From Delphinapterus leucas (taxonomy: Eukaryota > Chordata > Mammalia > Artiodactyla > Monodontidae), in the NCBI RefSeq assembly GCF_002288925.2, contig NW_022098076.1, positions 75,469,873-75,533,872 of the forward strand: a DNA stretch of 64,000 nucleotides, in the 5' to 3' direction. A program made the position numbers and the translations under genes. Positions 10,529 to 22,380 of this stretch are shown here, one piece after another (position 1 is the first letter of the stretch; each line of letters opens with the position of its first letter). The notes beneath the pieces are model-generated. The model ran no database searches. It worked only from the letters and a program-made list of their open reading frames with translations, and was not told where the DNA came from.

Positions 10529-12345
10529 AAATAAGAACTGGCTCAGCACACGATGTGGGCTTCAGAGTAATCACCTGCAAGGAATTCTAGATAGTGAGCA
10601 ATTTAGTAGCATTAGGTAAATAATGAAATTCACCAAAATACCTTCTCTGGAAAATATTAGAAACTCAAGTACAATGACTTAGAAGCATGGAGGCGATGAC
10701 TTTCAGGATCCAGCCCAGTACAAGAATACCTTTTTTTCCAAAACAGATAATCACTTTTCATGGGTCCAGGGATGTGAAGTAGTCATGGTTATTAGTACAG
10801 GGAAAACATAGGAGACTTAAAATGCTCACTTCTTTTGCCTTCTAGCTGAGCATAAATACCCTCTCTCTCATTCTGTTGTTACCCTCCACTCCTAGTTCCA
10901 ACTATTTTAGACCCTTCCTCTAAATGGATCTCATAAGTGACACTTTTTTTATGTTTACAGTAGATGTTCAAGCTAGTACTGATGTAGGTTTAGCACCAAT
11001 ATTAGCTGTGCTTACCAATGGGCTACCTGGAGACCCCACTTCCAAAGTCTATTTCCATGAGGGACTGAGAAGTCTCCTGTAAATGAATGAATTCATCAAA
11101 ATGAATGAGCTGGGAGTAAGAAGTCTGGCCAAATAACCGAGCCCTGAAATTGCAGGGGAGAAAGGATTTTAAGTGCAGCGTGGTTTTTAAGGGCAGAGCT
11201 GGCAATTCTTAGCAGGGGCCGAAGTGGTGCCCAGCACAGGTGGCAGCACTCAAAGGGACCAGCAGTCCCCTGGAGAAGCAGTGGCAGTACTCAGCGGATG
11301 CTCTGTGGGAGTTCATCAGACTTGTTCAAGGGTACACATGAAATTATCAACTGGGAGCTATAGTTTTGGGGTGGTAGCAAAAAGCAGTGAACTTGGGGTC
11401 ACTATTGTTTTTACACTCTGAGGGATGAAATCTAGAGAAACATGGGTTACACGTATATATTGGACAACTCATGTATTGCTACAGATCCTATCCATTTCAG
11501 CTCTTATTCCCCCATAGCTATGGTGACCAGTTCCCTGAAGATTTCATCAAGCTTCAGCCACGAATCACCTGATGGCTCCTCACCTCCTTGCTTCATGTCC
11601 CAAAGCTTCATTGATGTCACAGCTTGGGATGCCTGTGGCAATGCCTCAGCATTTCTCATGCACAGCCCCAAAGATCTGGAGGGTTAATACTTGTGGGCAA
11701 AACTCTTGAAAATGGGAAACAAGAACTGATTGATAGATGTCCTTTTGTCCCCCCAGAGGACTAGTTCTAAAATGCATTTTATAAATCTTCTCAGCCCCAC
11801 AGCTCAAGTATCTAGTCACCCCTAGTGCTTACCAACCCAATGATATATTTTGGACGGCCTGTCCCTCATGCCTGTACCTTAGGATCAGATTCCTGAATAA
11901 CCCACTCACACTTCTGCCTTATCTCAGATTCTGCTTTTGGGAAAACCCACAATAAGAATTTGACTTTTGAAGCTAAGCATTGTTTTCATTCTACGAAACT
12001 CTTTAAAACGGGGCCTTGAAGACATTTTACCATTGGTAGACAGTTGTGGTATTCTTCCCTTTTTTCTACCACTACCTTTGGGCTTTGTCTGCCCTTCATC
12101 ATCCAGAGTTCCATGACATCTAGAGCCACTTCCGTTAGAGAAGTAGTTTCATCATGTTTTAAATGGTTCACCAGATTGTGTCATCAATTGGGAACCAACG
12201 GAATGCATTTGCAAGCCAAGAAAAAAATATTAGCTAATATGTGTCATGGAGTATTATGCCTGGGATAAGGAAAAATATGTGCAAGTTACAAAAGAGAATT
12301 AACAAATACAGCCCCTCCCTGGTAATTTAGAGTTGGAACTGGAGC
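10529..12345. other. Noncoding DNA, no defined element
   Basis: No gene or clearly identified repeat. 11430-11960 has the look of an old LTR or DNA-transposon remnant ('ccttatctcagattctgcttttggg'), but I cannot assign it. Confidence 0.45.
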
Positions 12346-12349
12346 TTCT

Positions 12350-12455
12350 CTCTTCTTGCAGGTCCTCCTTCTTACAGATAAAGAATCTGAAGACAGGAAA
12401 GTTAAGTGAAGAGCTCAGGTATTCAGCTCCCTAAACTAGTGCTTATTTTTTGAAC
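12350..12455 (-). repeat. MIR fragment
   Basis: Reverse MIR core: 'cttacagataaagaatctgaagacaggaaagttaagtgaagagctcagg'. Heavily diverged. Confidence 0.6.
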
Positions 12456-12459
12456 AGAT

Positions 12460-13680
12460 ACAAGAAGCCATGGGTTAGGGATGAAGCCATAGGCTCATTT
12501 GTAGTTTCTCTGTTGATGACAGTGATGTTGATAGAAATAAAAGAGTCAAACAAAAGAGGATACTGATATATCAGCTCTTAGAATATGAGTTAGTTAGAAA
12601 TCTAACCTCCTACTAAAGCAAGAATCTATTAGGTGTGTATGTCTAATTTAAAAAATACCCACATGTGTCAGTGAATCAAGTCAACTTCCATGCTAGTAGA
12701 ATGCCATTACGGATATACTGAGTTCATGAAATCAGATTCTTCTTGTCTCCATCCACCTCTATTGCATTTATCCTGCTTCCTGTCTGTTCTGTCCTTGCTT
12801 TTTGGTGACCCACTCAGGACATACCTTGCTCTTGGTCCTTGTACATCACTCCTGGCTTTACTGCCTATATCCCTTTTCTTGACACAGGACCTCTTAGGGC
12901 TGCTATCCAAGTAACAGGTGCCACTCGGGTTGTCTCAGTTCCCAGGCCTCACCCCTCCCTGGCCCTGGCCCTGGAGGACCAAAGAGGACAAACTCTCCCT
13001 ACAATATGCCTAAAGGTGGCTGCAGAGCCCCCATTTGAGCTTTTGGTGCAGGGGAACATGCTACCTCACAAGACAGCTGTGTGCTCTGTTAGAAATCTTT
13101 GTTTAGAAATTGTTTCTAACATTGCATGAGAATCTGCATCATTGTAGGTTTTGTGCATCAATTCTGGTTCAGCCTTAGAAAGCAGTTAAGCCTGCTCCAC
13201 GTGAAAGTTCTTGATAGTTCGAGGCATTTCTCAGATACATCCCCATTCTTCACCTCTCAAGACTAATATATCCCTGAGCCCTTCCAGATTCCATATATGA
13301 TAAAGGTTCTAAACCCTACACTGTCTTATCACCTGCTCTGTGTTCCATTTCTGTCTGCCCTCCTAAGGTACTCTACCCAGGGATGAATTCTTCCCTCCAG
13401 ATGACATCTGCCCAGTGCAGTCACCACGAAGTTGTTACTTTTGGTTTACATTGAATCTGTGGGTTAAATAAATTCATAGATCTTTATTTCATGAACCAAA
13501 TGCAAATTAAATCTCTTGCCCTAAATCATTTTTGGAACAAGGTGAGCAATAAGTAAATAAATGCACAAATGAATATAAAAAATGATTAAATGTGCTCAAT
13601 ATTTTCAGTCCCAGTTTGAACCAGACATATCCCATGCTATACGTTTTACTGAGAACGCTTTATATGTTCAAATTATTAAT
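12460..13680. other. Unique noncoding stretch
   Basis: No repeat or gene identified. Open frames of 60-96 codons near 12690-13130 on both strands have no recognisable homology. Confidence 0.5.
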
Positions 13681-13864
13681 AGTTTATAGAATCCTTTCAC
13701 ATCATTTGTGTTAGACTCTACCACACTAGAATTCAAAAATAAGGAAAGCAAAAAGGAACCAGCCATTGTTTTTCAAACAAAATGTCATTGTTTTTACTAA
13801 AATTCTGAATAAATTACTAACTTTCCCTCTTTTATCACACAAAAATATTTTGAGTGAATGGTTC
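13681..13864 (+). repeat. Inverted repeat, left arm (184 bp)
   Basis: The reverse complement of this stretch aligns to 14065-14248 end to end, with roughly nine differences including two single-base indels by my eye, about 95 percent identity. A spacer of 200 bp separates the arms. No transposon termini or known family recognised. Similarity ends sharply at both the outer and inner edges. Confidence 0.92.
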
Positions 13865-14064
13865 CCATTCCGTTCCATAAAAATCAGGATTTTAATTATA
13901 GTCAGGAGCCTAAAATGATCCTGATTTGCCATTTTCTAGGCTGCCTATTGTGATTAGAATTAAGATTTTCAGAAATATGAAGATTTCAGGGTTCTTTGTG
14001 AAGAAGAAGCTGGCAGTGACACTGTGGGGACTTGTGAAATATAACATCATAATATTAATAACTT
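13865..14064. other. Spacer of the inverted repeat
   Basis: 200 bp between the arms. No ORF and no recognised repeat. It contains a small internal inverted pair ('atcaggat' near 13882 and 'atcctgat' near 13918). Confidence 0.7.
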
Positions 14065-14248
14065 GAACCATTCACTCAAAGTACTTTTTTGTGATAAAAG
14101 AGGGAAAGTTTGTAATTTATTCAGAATTTTAGTAAAAAGAATGACATTTTGTTTGAAAAACAATGGCTGGTTCTTTTTGCTTTCCTTATTTTTGAATTCT
14201 AGTGTGGTAAAGTCTAACACAAATGATGTGAAAGGATTCTATAAAACT
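14065..14248 (-). repeat. Inverted repeat, right arm (184 bp)
   Basis: Reverse-complement partner of 13681-13864. Transcription through the whole locus on either strand would give an RNA with a stem of about 180 bp. Confidence 0.92.
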
Positions 14249-14249
14249 A

Positions 14250-17225
14250 ATTTACGCACTCATTTTGAAGAATTACCTTTTCTTACAAAATTGGGAAATG
14301 GACTGAGCAGTAGCATTATGGGGCATCTACCAGGAGAAAGGCACAGAATGAGGCATGATGTCAATGGTTAAAAGAGTCTGTACTTAATCTCACAAAATGT
14401 GCATTTTATTAGAGGTGACACATATAAATGGAGATAAGGCACTTCGACAGCCTGGATTTGATCATGAAGAGCTTGAGAGCATTTGGAGAAGAAACGCAAA
14501 TCTACAATGTTTGGATGAGCGTTCGGATAAGGGAAGGAAGTCACATAGGATAGATGACATCTAACTGGGCTCTGAAAGGGGGGCTAGAATTTAAATAGGA
14601 AACATTATGTACATATGGGGTTACAATGTACTTTCTCATGGAGGGGGGCTTCTGAGAGCCCCCCACAGTGCTCCCTTTTCTGACCATCCCTTGTTAGGAA
14701 GCATGTCAATTTGACCTCATTCTGTTGAGGGGTAGACTAACAACAGAACCAGAACCAAGTCCAAGGAGAGAGGGTTGTTTAGACGCCCACCTGCCCAGTT
14801 TCTGTAGTGAGATCCAAGTCACACAAGACTTCCATTTAATTCTTCATGCACTTGGGCTGTGAATTAATGCAAAAATTCCAGGAAATCCAGGTTTCCGGCC
14901 AAACACTGAAGAGCAAAAGAGGATAGCCATGGGGAGAAAGAGTTCTAGACAAAGTAAATCTACATGGACAGATGGTGATGAGCCTAATTATTCAGTTCTG
15001 TTCCATCTTCCCATAAAGGTAAAGATGTGTGTTCTTTTTCCTGCAATAGCCGAGATGGTCTTGTCCTTAAATGAAATTCACACGTGTGTGAGTGTAGCTG
15101 TAAATGAATTGCATGGGGGCTTTTGTTTCCAGTTTAAAAGGAAAGAAGAAGGTGTGTGTAAGTAGCAGATGGTGACGGAGAAGAAGATATGGTGTCTAGT
15201 ACGCTACCTGGCCTCATGGACCATGGCTAGCCAGGTTAGAGGCAAATCCAAGGAAGCTACCACCAGAGGGGTCTCAGTAAGTGCAGTTTTATGGAAATGT
15301 GTGACAGACAACTGGAGAGTGTGTCATTGTCCTACCTTGGCCAAGGCCATAGCACTACTATTGACTGACAACCTAGGGTAATGGTCCCCTTGGCATAGAC
15401 ATTGACATTAACAAAGAGGTCAGTCTTAGTGATGGCAGAATTCAGATTCCTCTAAGTGGCTTTGGAAATTGAAGCCAATGATCAGGGGAGCAGAGCAGGA
15501 GACAGAAAGTGATGGGGTTAAGCAGTGACTTGCAGTTGACAGATCGGTGAACACAAGAGTGAATTCCAGTGAGTACCCCAAGAAATACCTGAGGAGTTAA
15601 AAGCTGTGTATGAGCAGGCAGGAGTAAAAGCAGAAGATCTGTGTTATTACTGATCATGTGTGCCTTTTACAGTCTTGGAAAAAATCGTAACTTTCAATAT
15701 TTTCTTTGGGTCCCAAATAATTCTATAAAAATACCAGATTGGAGCAACACCAAGGTCCATGGGTGTTAAAGTAATTTCATGAGGCCGAATTGACCACTGA
15801 GAGCCAACATGACCCATTCACTCTTATATTCCCAGCACCTTAAAAGCCATGATCTTGTGATGTACTTGATAAACTCTGCATAGTTTGGACTGGAGGGGTG
15901 AAGCAATAAGAATTGGCTCTAAAATTTCCTATCAGGTGAAGAGTGGCCATCCACCTTGTAGGTGGCTGATTGAGTCCCTATAATAAGATTTGCTCTGATG
16001 TTGAATTTCCACTCTGGTATCCAGCCATCCTGGTGTTTATAGCCCTAGATGGATAACATTTCCTTCATGTGCAAAGCCTAGATTCTCCACTGAGCTCTCT
16101 TTTTCCACACATATTCTTTTGGACCTTGATCAAAATTATGCTCCAGAATCTGAATCACCTGAGCAGGCAGTGGAGCCAATGGCAATAAGCTGGAAAGATG
16201 AAGTATATGTTCAGGAGTGAGAACTGAAGGTGATGGAAATATCCGTAAAGTCATCTAACAGCTCAAACTATAGAGGAAGAGTGTCTGGGAGTGAAAGGGG
16301 ACTAGCCCCTTCATCTTTAAGCAAAGTCAGAGCACAGCTCCAGGAGCACGTATATGGAGAGTTGATTGGAATATGAGCTCTGGGAAGCATTGAGAATCCT
16401 AAGAAAATAGTCACCTGCTAACCTAAAATTAAAACTCCTCTGTTTAGCACCCAGTAGAGAGAGACAACCAGACTGATTCAAAGACAAAGGACCTTAAAGG
16501 TACCAACTAACAAAGTGAGTCAGGATGCACAAGACATCCATAAGATTTCCTGTGTTTATTACTTACATTATTACCCTCTATTTACATATAATGCTTAGAT
16601 TTTAAATACTTACAATAAGCAGAGGGTATATGGTTTTGGAGTTTTTTGGTCTGTTTCGTTTTTTTTAAGGAGAAGCAAAAAAGAGTGGAGCAGTTTGTGC
16701 TAGTTTACAGATGGTCCTGAAAAAGTAGGAATACTAAGAAATCCAAATTAAAAGAGTAAAGCAGGTTACATCCCTGAGGCCTTCCAGCAGCTGAACTGTC
16801 CCAGCCAACAAGAGGCAAGTCTGTGTGCTTTCCAGTAGTAAGCTCTGCAATATTCCAGGCTGAAGTCAATGAGCAATGGAGTAAGGCAACAAGAAGAAAA
16901 CAGAGAAGACAGGAAGATACAAAACCAACTAGAGCCTAGGGACCAGCCTTCATCCATCTTGGAATATGGTGCCAAGTGTACCACCTGGCACGTAGCAGAG
17001 GCTCTGTGTGAACTTTTCAACATCAGTAGGCTCTCAAGAATTTGGGTCAATGCTAATGCAAAAAGAAAAGAAAAACATTTTTGTACTCTTTGTAGGTAAG
17101 GAGCTCTATTTTTCTTACTTGTATCTGACAATGAAGAATAATAGAAACGGAAATTCATTTATTGAGTTTTTCTGCATGGATTAGGTAGATTCCCAATAAG
17201 GCATCTGACATGTGTTTGCTAAAGG
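14250..17225. other. Noncoding DNA, mostly unrecognised
   Basis: No gene seen. A GC hairpin lies at 14643-14664. 15700-16560 looks like old repeat-derived sequence, but no family could be named. Open frames of 60-130 codons have no recognisable product. Confidence 0.45.
14643..14664. other. Short GC hairpin
   Basis: Perfect 8-bp stem, GGGGGGCT pairing with AGCCCCCC, around a 6-base loop. Not followed by a T run in a way that suggests a functional element. Confidence 0.6.
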
Positions 17226-17232
17226 AATGAAC

Positions 17233-17286
17233 AGATGAATGAATGAATAAATCAAGGAATGAATGAACAAAGAATGAATGAATCTT
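17233..17286. repeat. GAAT-type microsatellite
   Basis: Imperfect runs of GAAT/TGAA units interrupted by 'aaatcaagg' and 'aacaaag'. It probably grew from the 3' end of a neighbouring SINE or LINE. Confidence 0.8.
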
Positions 17287-17311
17287 GTTCAGCTTTTCCT
17301 GCATAGTGTTA

Positions 17312-17362
17312 TAGCTAATGGAGTGGAAAGAGCACTAGATTTGGAATCAGAACCAGGGTTTC
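17312..17362 (+). repeat. MIR 5' fragment (tentative)
   Basis: 'ggagtggaaagagcactagatttggaatcagaaccaggg' resembles the head of MIR-class elements. Short and diverged. Confidence 0.45.
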
Positions 17363-17369
17363 TCCTTTA

Positions 17370-17810
17370 TTTATTCTTCCCACAAGTATTCATTGAGCAT
17401 CTGGGTGGTAACCTGGGCTCTCTGCTTCTACTACCATGACATGGTAGGATGCTGGAGCTAGAGTGCGCACAAGACTAAGTTCCTTATTTGTGAAAAGGAA
17501 GGAAGACACATTATCAACATCACCATCATAAATCAATAACACTAGTCCAGAGAGCACAAAGCTATGTGGAATTGGATAGATAGGTACTCTTTTATAAAGG
17601 AAGGTTAGGAAAGAATCCCTAAAGATATGACATTTGAGCAGAATTATACATAAAGAGAAGGAGCAAGATAAAGGTCTGGAGTAAGAGCATTTTAGGCAGA
17701 AAATACAGGAAGTGCAGAGGCCCTGAGGTAGAAATGAACCCAAGGTAGAAAAACAAGGCTGTCCCACTGTGGCTGGGGCGTATGCCAAGGAGGGGAGCAG
17801 AGTAAGACAT
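17370..17810 (-). repeat. L2 LINE fragment
   Basis: Reverse L2 3' region: 'tattcattgagcatctgggtgg' start, then 'gaccctgaggtagaaa' and 'gcagaggccctgagg' type text. Old CR1-clade LINE, no coding capacity left. Confidence 0.6.
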
Positions 17811-17889
17811 AAGGTCAAAGTGGTAGGTATGGGCTTCCTTCTTTTATCTGACTGGGACTTTGGGCATAAAAGTAATAGCTAACAGTGTC

Positions 17890-18150
17890 ACAAGTTTAGA
17901 ACATGTCCATCACTGTTTGCACCATCTTATTTAATCCTCACAACAACCCAATAAAACAGGCAGGTGATATTCAAAGTATTTAATGAGTACGTCATAACTA
18001 CCAACCAGTTAGACAACGCCAGCCTCAACCACCACTCTGGCCATCTAGTACAGACTGGCTTGATATCAGGTACCACCATGGCTCCTTTTAATAGGTGAGG
18101 AAACTGAGCTCAGAGATGGGGTAATCACCTCAAAATTACACAACTGGCCA
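17890..18150 (-). repeat. MIR, split
   Basis: Left part 'atcttatttaatcctcacaacaaccc' and right part 'ataggtgaggaaactgagctcagag' are contiguous in MIR but are separated here by about 90 bp of other sequence (18000-18085). Confidence 0.7.
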
Positions 18151-18289
18151 TATTAACCCAAAAGATATATGAAAATGGCAAGTAAACTACCTTTGATAAA
18201 TGCTGCTTATAAGACTCAGAGAATTCTTATATAATGGGAAAATAGGTAACCTAGAGATTTACTATACACACAATGGAAGAAAGAGCACT

Positions 18290-18395
18290 GTGCTAGGAAT
18301 ATAAAATCATAGAACTGCTCCTGGTACTGACACTAACTAGCTTTGAGACTTTGAGTAAACCACTTTGCCTCTCTCATTCTCAGAAAACCTCTAGC
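18290..18395 (+). repeat. MIR fragment
   Basis: 'ctgctcctggtactgacactaactagctttgagactttgagtaaacc' is MIR core in sense orientation. Confidence 0.65.
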
Positions 18396-18424
18396 ATGGA
18401 TGCTAAATTCACATATTTCTAGGG

Positions 18425-18622
18425 CAGGAATTCTCAACTGGGGGCAATTTTGTTTCACAAGACACAACTGGATATTTTCAGTTGTCACAACTGGTTGGTG
18501 CAGGAGGGTGCTGCTAGCCTCTAGTGGGCATTCCTAGAAGTTAGGGATGCTGTTAAACATCCTACAATTCACAGGACAACCCCACTGCAAAAAATGATTA
18601 GTACTGAGGTTGAGAAACACAG
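18425..18622 (+). mobile_element. MER5-like non-autonomous hAT transposon
   Basis: Starts cag..attctcaact and ends ggttgagaaacac-ag, giving hAT-Charlie type terminal inverted repeats about 198 bp apart. The flanks ttctaggg (18417-18424) and ttctagag (18623-18630) are an 8-bp TSD with one mismatch, as expected for hAT elements. No coding capacity; mobilised in trans long ago. Confidence 0.85.
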
Positions 18623-18639
18623 TTCTAGAGGCCAGACAG

Positions 18640-19885
18640 GTTACAGACACTGTGAGGAGTAGCGGGTGTGGCATTAGAGAGTGGTGGAGACTAGAGCAAA
18701 TTGCAAAATACATACACTTTTCTAAAGGTATTTCATATAAAAATATTTATAAACCTATGTAGACTAAAGAGAAGACATATGCAGTCCTAACTGCAGCCCT
18801 GGTTACAATGTCCTTTTACAGGTAAAGATGAAAGTGTCTTCTAGTCATCCAGAAGTCTGTGTGTGTGTCTACACATAGGCACACACATATGTGTTCATAT
18901 ATATGCAATGGCAAAAAGATTTACTTTTAAGTGCTTTCCAAAGGGAGACCTTTCATCTCTCTTAGAATTGAGTCTCGGTTCTTTCACTTCTTTCCCTGGT
19001 CTATACTTTCCCCCTCCTTCAATTATACCAGCCCCTTCCTCTTGCTCTGGCTTTAGCAGGAGTGAAGTCCAGATGCTGCATGCCACCCACAAGAGAAACT
19101 TCTGGTTTCAGTTTTGATCTCTTCATGTTGCTTAAAGTCCCTGGGAAGGAGGCTCCCTAGCTCACATCACTCCTGTAGCCTTTAGAGACAGACGGGCTGG
19201 AAAAGACAGGCTGGCCCCACATTTACGATGTGCCCATGGAGTTATTTATGGTTTGTTTATCCACTCAGTGTGGAGCAGTTGTGGCCTATGACTTTCAGCT
19301 CCAGGGTGCATTAACAGCTTTTGGGGGGGAATTGGCAGTGTCAAACTATACAGTTGCACTGGGCTTTTCAGCCTCCCCCTGAAAAGCAAAGCCAGCATTA
19401 ATCCCCAGACACTCAGGTATAGTAGCATTTCTAGAAAGACACCAATTACCCCATTGGCCAAGACACTGGGAGAAAGCCTGCAACAGGTGAGAAGCTGATG
19501 AAATTAGAAGAATGAAGTTCTCTGTTCATCATTCTCAGAGATGGGAACAAGCACGGCCAACATAAAGCTACAGATGTGGAATGTGAGACATCACCATGAT
19601 TTCTGAGACAGGCAAACTAAAGACGGATGGGGCATCAAGGTGAAGTCTCCGAGGTGCTAGGAGCATCAGCGCACACTGCTGGAGGGTCAGAGCTGCACCA
19701 AGGAAGTGTATTTCTGCAATGATGTGAATGAATGAATGAATGAAATATTTCCTCTGGGAACTTGGCACTTTAGTTTAAGTATTCGTTTAACACTTCTATG
19801 TACAAACATCTTACTTGATATTCTGCAAGTACAAAGGTGACCCCATAGGCTACCTGTTCTCTATGGTTTATCGGGGGGATAGATG
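18640..19885. other. Mostly unique noncoding DNA
   Basis: No gene seen. A small TGAA microsatellite sits at 19726-19745 and a GT/CA-rich run near 18860-18905. Nothing else recognised. Confidence 0.5.
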
Positions 19886-19889
19886 TATT

Positions 19890-20540
19890 CATTTTCTATT
19901 GCTGCACAACAAATTCCCATGGATCTAACAGCTTAAAACAACACACATTTATTATCTCACAGTTTTTGTGGGTCAGGAGTTCCAGCACAGCTTCTCTGGG
20001 TCCTCTGCTCAGACCACTGCCAGGCTGTAGGCAAGGTACTGGCTGGGCTGCTTTCTCATCTGACAACTAGACTAGGGAATAATCCACTTCAAGCTCAATT
20101 AGGTTGTTGGAAGGATTCTTTTCCTTTGTAATAGTGAGGGCCCCAGCTCTTTACTGGCTTTTGGTCCTTAGACCCTACAGTTCACAGTTCCCTATCACAT
20201 GGCACTCTCCATAAGCAGTTTACAACATGGTTATTTGCTTCCTTAAGGAGGAGAATCTCTCTGTATAGTTTGTATAGTTTTCTAAGACAGATTCTTATAC
20301 AATGAAACATAATCACAGGGATGACATTCCAGTACCTTTTACCATGTAACGTAACCTAATCATGGGAGTGCTATCCCATCACCTTTGCTATATTCTATTG
20401 GTTGGAAGCAAGTCATGGGCCCTGCTCACACTCAAGGAGATTATCCACAAGGTGCAGATCCCTGGGGTCACCTTATGGTAGGTCTTCCATCCTCCACCTT
20501 GAAACCTCAAGGAGATCTCATTTCAATAATTCGTTTCAGA
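19890..20540 (-). repeat. Old LTR-type repeat (MaLR-like, tentative)
   Basis: 'tattcattttctattgctgcacaacaaattccca...cttaaaacaacacacatttattatctcac' is a very common mammalian repeat motif, and 'attctattggttggaagcaagtcatgggccctgctcacactcaagg' near 20390 belongs to the same class. I take it as an ancient LTR, but the family name is uncertain. Confidence 0.5.
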
Positions 20541-21849
20541 TTACTGGAGCCCACTCTCATTCTAAATATTTGGAAAATTCTTATGTCTAGCTGTATTATA
20601 ATGAAATCTAATCTGTTACTAATTTAATAAAAGAAAAGCAATGTTCTCACTTAGCATGAGTTAGGACTCCATGCAATTCCAATTGTCAAGAACATAGCTT
20701 ACAACATGTATATGTAGATATGCAGATGTATCTACATGTCTGATGCATGCAAAAGAATATCTTTAAGTGTTAATGCACAATAGTAAAATGAATTCATGTA
20801 CCTACATTCCAATTTAAGAGCTAGACCATTACCAACTCTATTCTGTCTACCTGTGTACTTCTTCTTATCCCATACCAGAGGTAATCACTCTCTTACATTC
20901 AGTTGTTATAATTTCCTTGACTTTTTGATAATTTTATCAAAAAAAAACTTGTGCACTTTTGCTAAATTCTGAACGTTATAAAAATGGCAAGATATACCAC
21001 AAAGGTTTTTGCAGCTGGATTTTTCCACTGAACATTCTGTTTTTGAGATTGATTGCTGTTGCTTCACGTAGCTGTAGATCAATCATTTCCACTCAAACTA
21101 TTCTGTTGTGCTGTGCAAAGATGGCACAAACAAATATTCATTTTTTATCAATATACATTAAGTTCTCTCCAGTTCTTACAATCAGGAATAATGCTGTTGT
21201 GAACATTCTTACATGTCTTCCACTATCCTTATGTAAGAATATTGCTGGAATATACACCTAAAATTAAAATTACTGGGTCTTACAGACTGCAAATATTCAA
21301 GTTTACAAAGAACAACAGATTGTTTTCCAAAGTAGTTGTATTAATGTAGACTCAACTTATGAGCACCCTTTAATCTACTTTAACCCCACCAACACTTGGC
21401 GTTTCAAGACTTCTTGATATTGCCAATTGAGAAGTTTTAAAGGGTATAACTTTAGTTTGTATTGTCTTGGGTATTAATAAGACTAAGAATTTTCTATGCT
21501 TATTGGCCATTTACAATTTCTTCTGTGAAAGTCTGGTTCAAATAATTGGCCTGTTTTTCTATTGTTTATATTTTGCTTACTGATTTGTAGCAGGTCTTCA
21601 TATATTCCAGGGCTAAATATTTGTTAATTCCTGTGTCAATAAAATATCTTCTCATAATACATGACTTGTTTTTTACTTTCTTTATAATATCCTTTAATAA
21701 AGAGAAGTGTTTATTTTTATTGTAGTCAAATATATCAGTCATTTATTTGTGCTTAGCCTTTCTGTGTCACATTTAAGAAATCTTTTCCTAGCTCAAAGAA
21801 TAGAGAAAACAAAGATATTTTCTTTTATATTTTCAGGTTTTTAACTGAA

Positions 21850-22050
21850 AAAAGGTATAAATGAATGAAGAGCCTAAATATCATAAAGATGTCATTATTT
21901 TCATCTTTGGTGATTTATATGTTCAGTGTAATTCACATTTAAAAAAAGGCTTAAATGACTCTTTAGAAACTTTGCAAGTTTATTCTAAAATTTATATGCA
22001 AGAACAAAGAGCTATGATTAACCAAGACACTCCAAAATAAAAGCATACAA
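21850..22050 (+). repeat. Sense-strand L1 scrap inside the old L1 (tentative)
   Basis: 'ttcagtgtaattcacattt...ttctaaaatttatatgcaagaacaaagagctatgattaaccaagacactccaaaa' resembles sense L1 ORF2, opposite to its surroundings. It may be the 3' end of a separate small insertion leading into the AT repeat. Confidence 0.45.
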
Positions 22051-22380
22051 TAATTGAACTTACCCTACCATCATCTATATGCATATTTATATACCAATAT
22101 AATGATAGGTATCTATACCCAAATACATATATATGATACATATATATATATCATATATATACACATTGTTATATGTATATATAGACTATATCTAAATCTA
22201 TGCATTTATATAAGTATATATCACATACACATAAATTATATGTCAATATGTTTAAGAATGTACTTGTACAATTATATAAGGATATTTATATAACATATAA
22301 TTATATATACCCATTTATACATAAGTATATATAAGACATATACATGTATAAACATATATTAAACTCTATGGAATATGTGT
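22050..22380. repeat. AT-rich, partly palindromic low-complexity tract
   Basis: Long runs of TATA/CATA units with short self-complementary blocks, for example around 22130-22160 (tatatgatacatatatatatatcatata). A diverged microsatellite able to form cruciforms. Confidence 0.85.

Noticed and set aside
11430..11960. Possible old LTR or DNA transposon
   Set aside because: Resemblance is vague, no termini or TSD found; left as unassigned.
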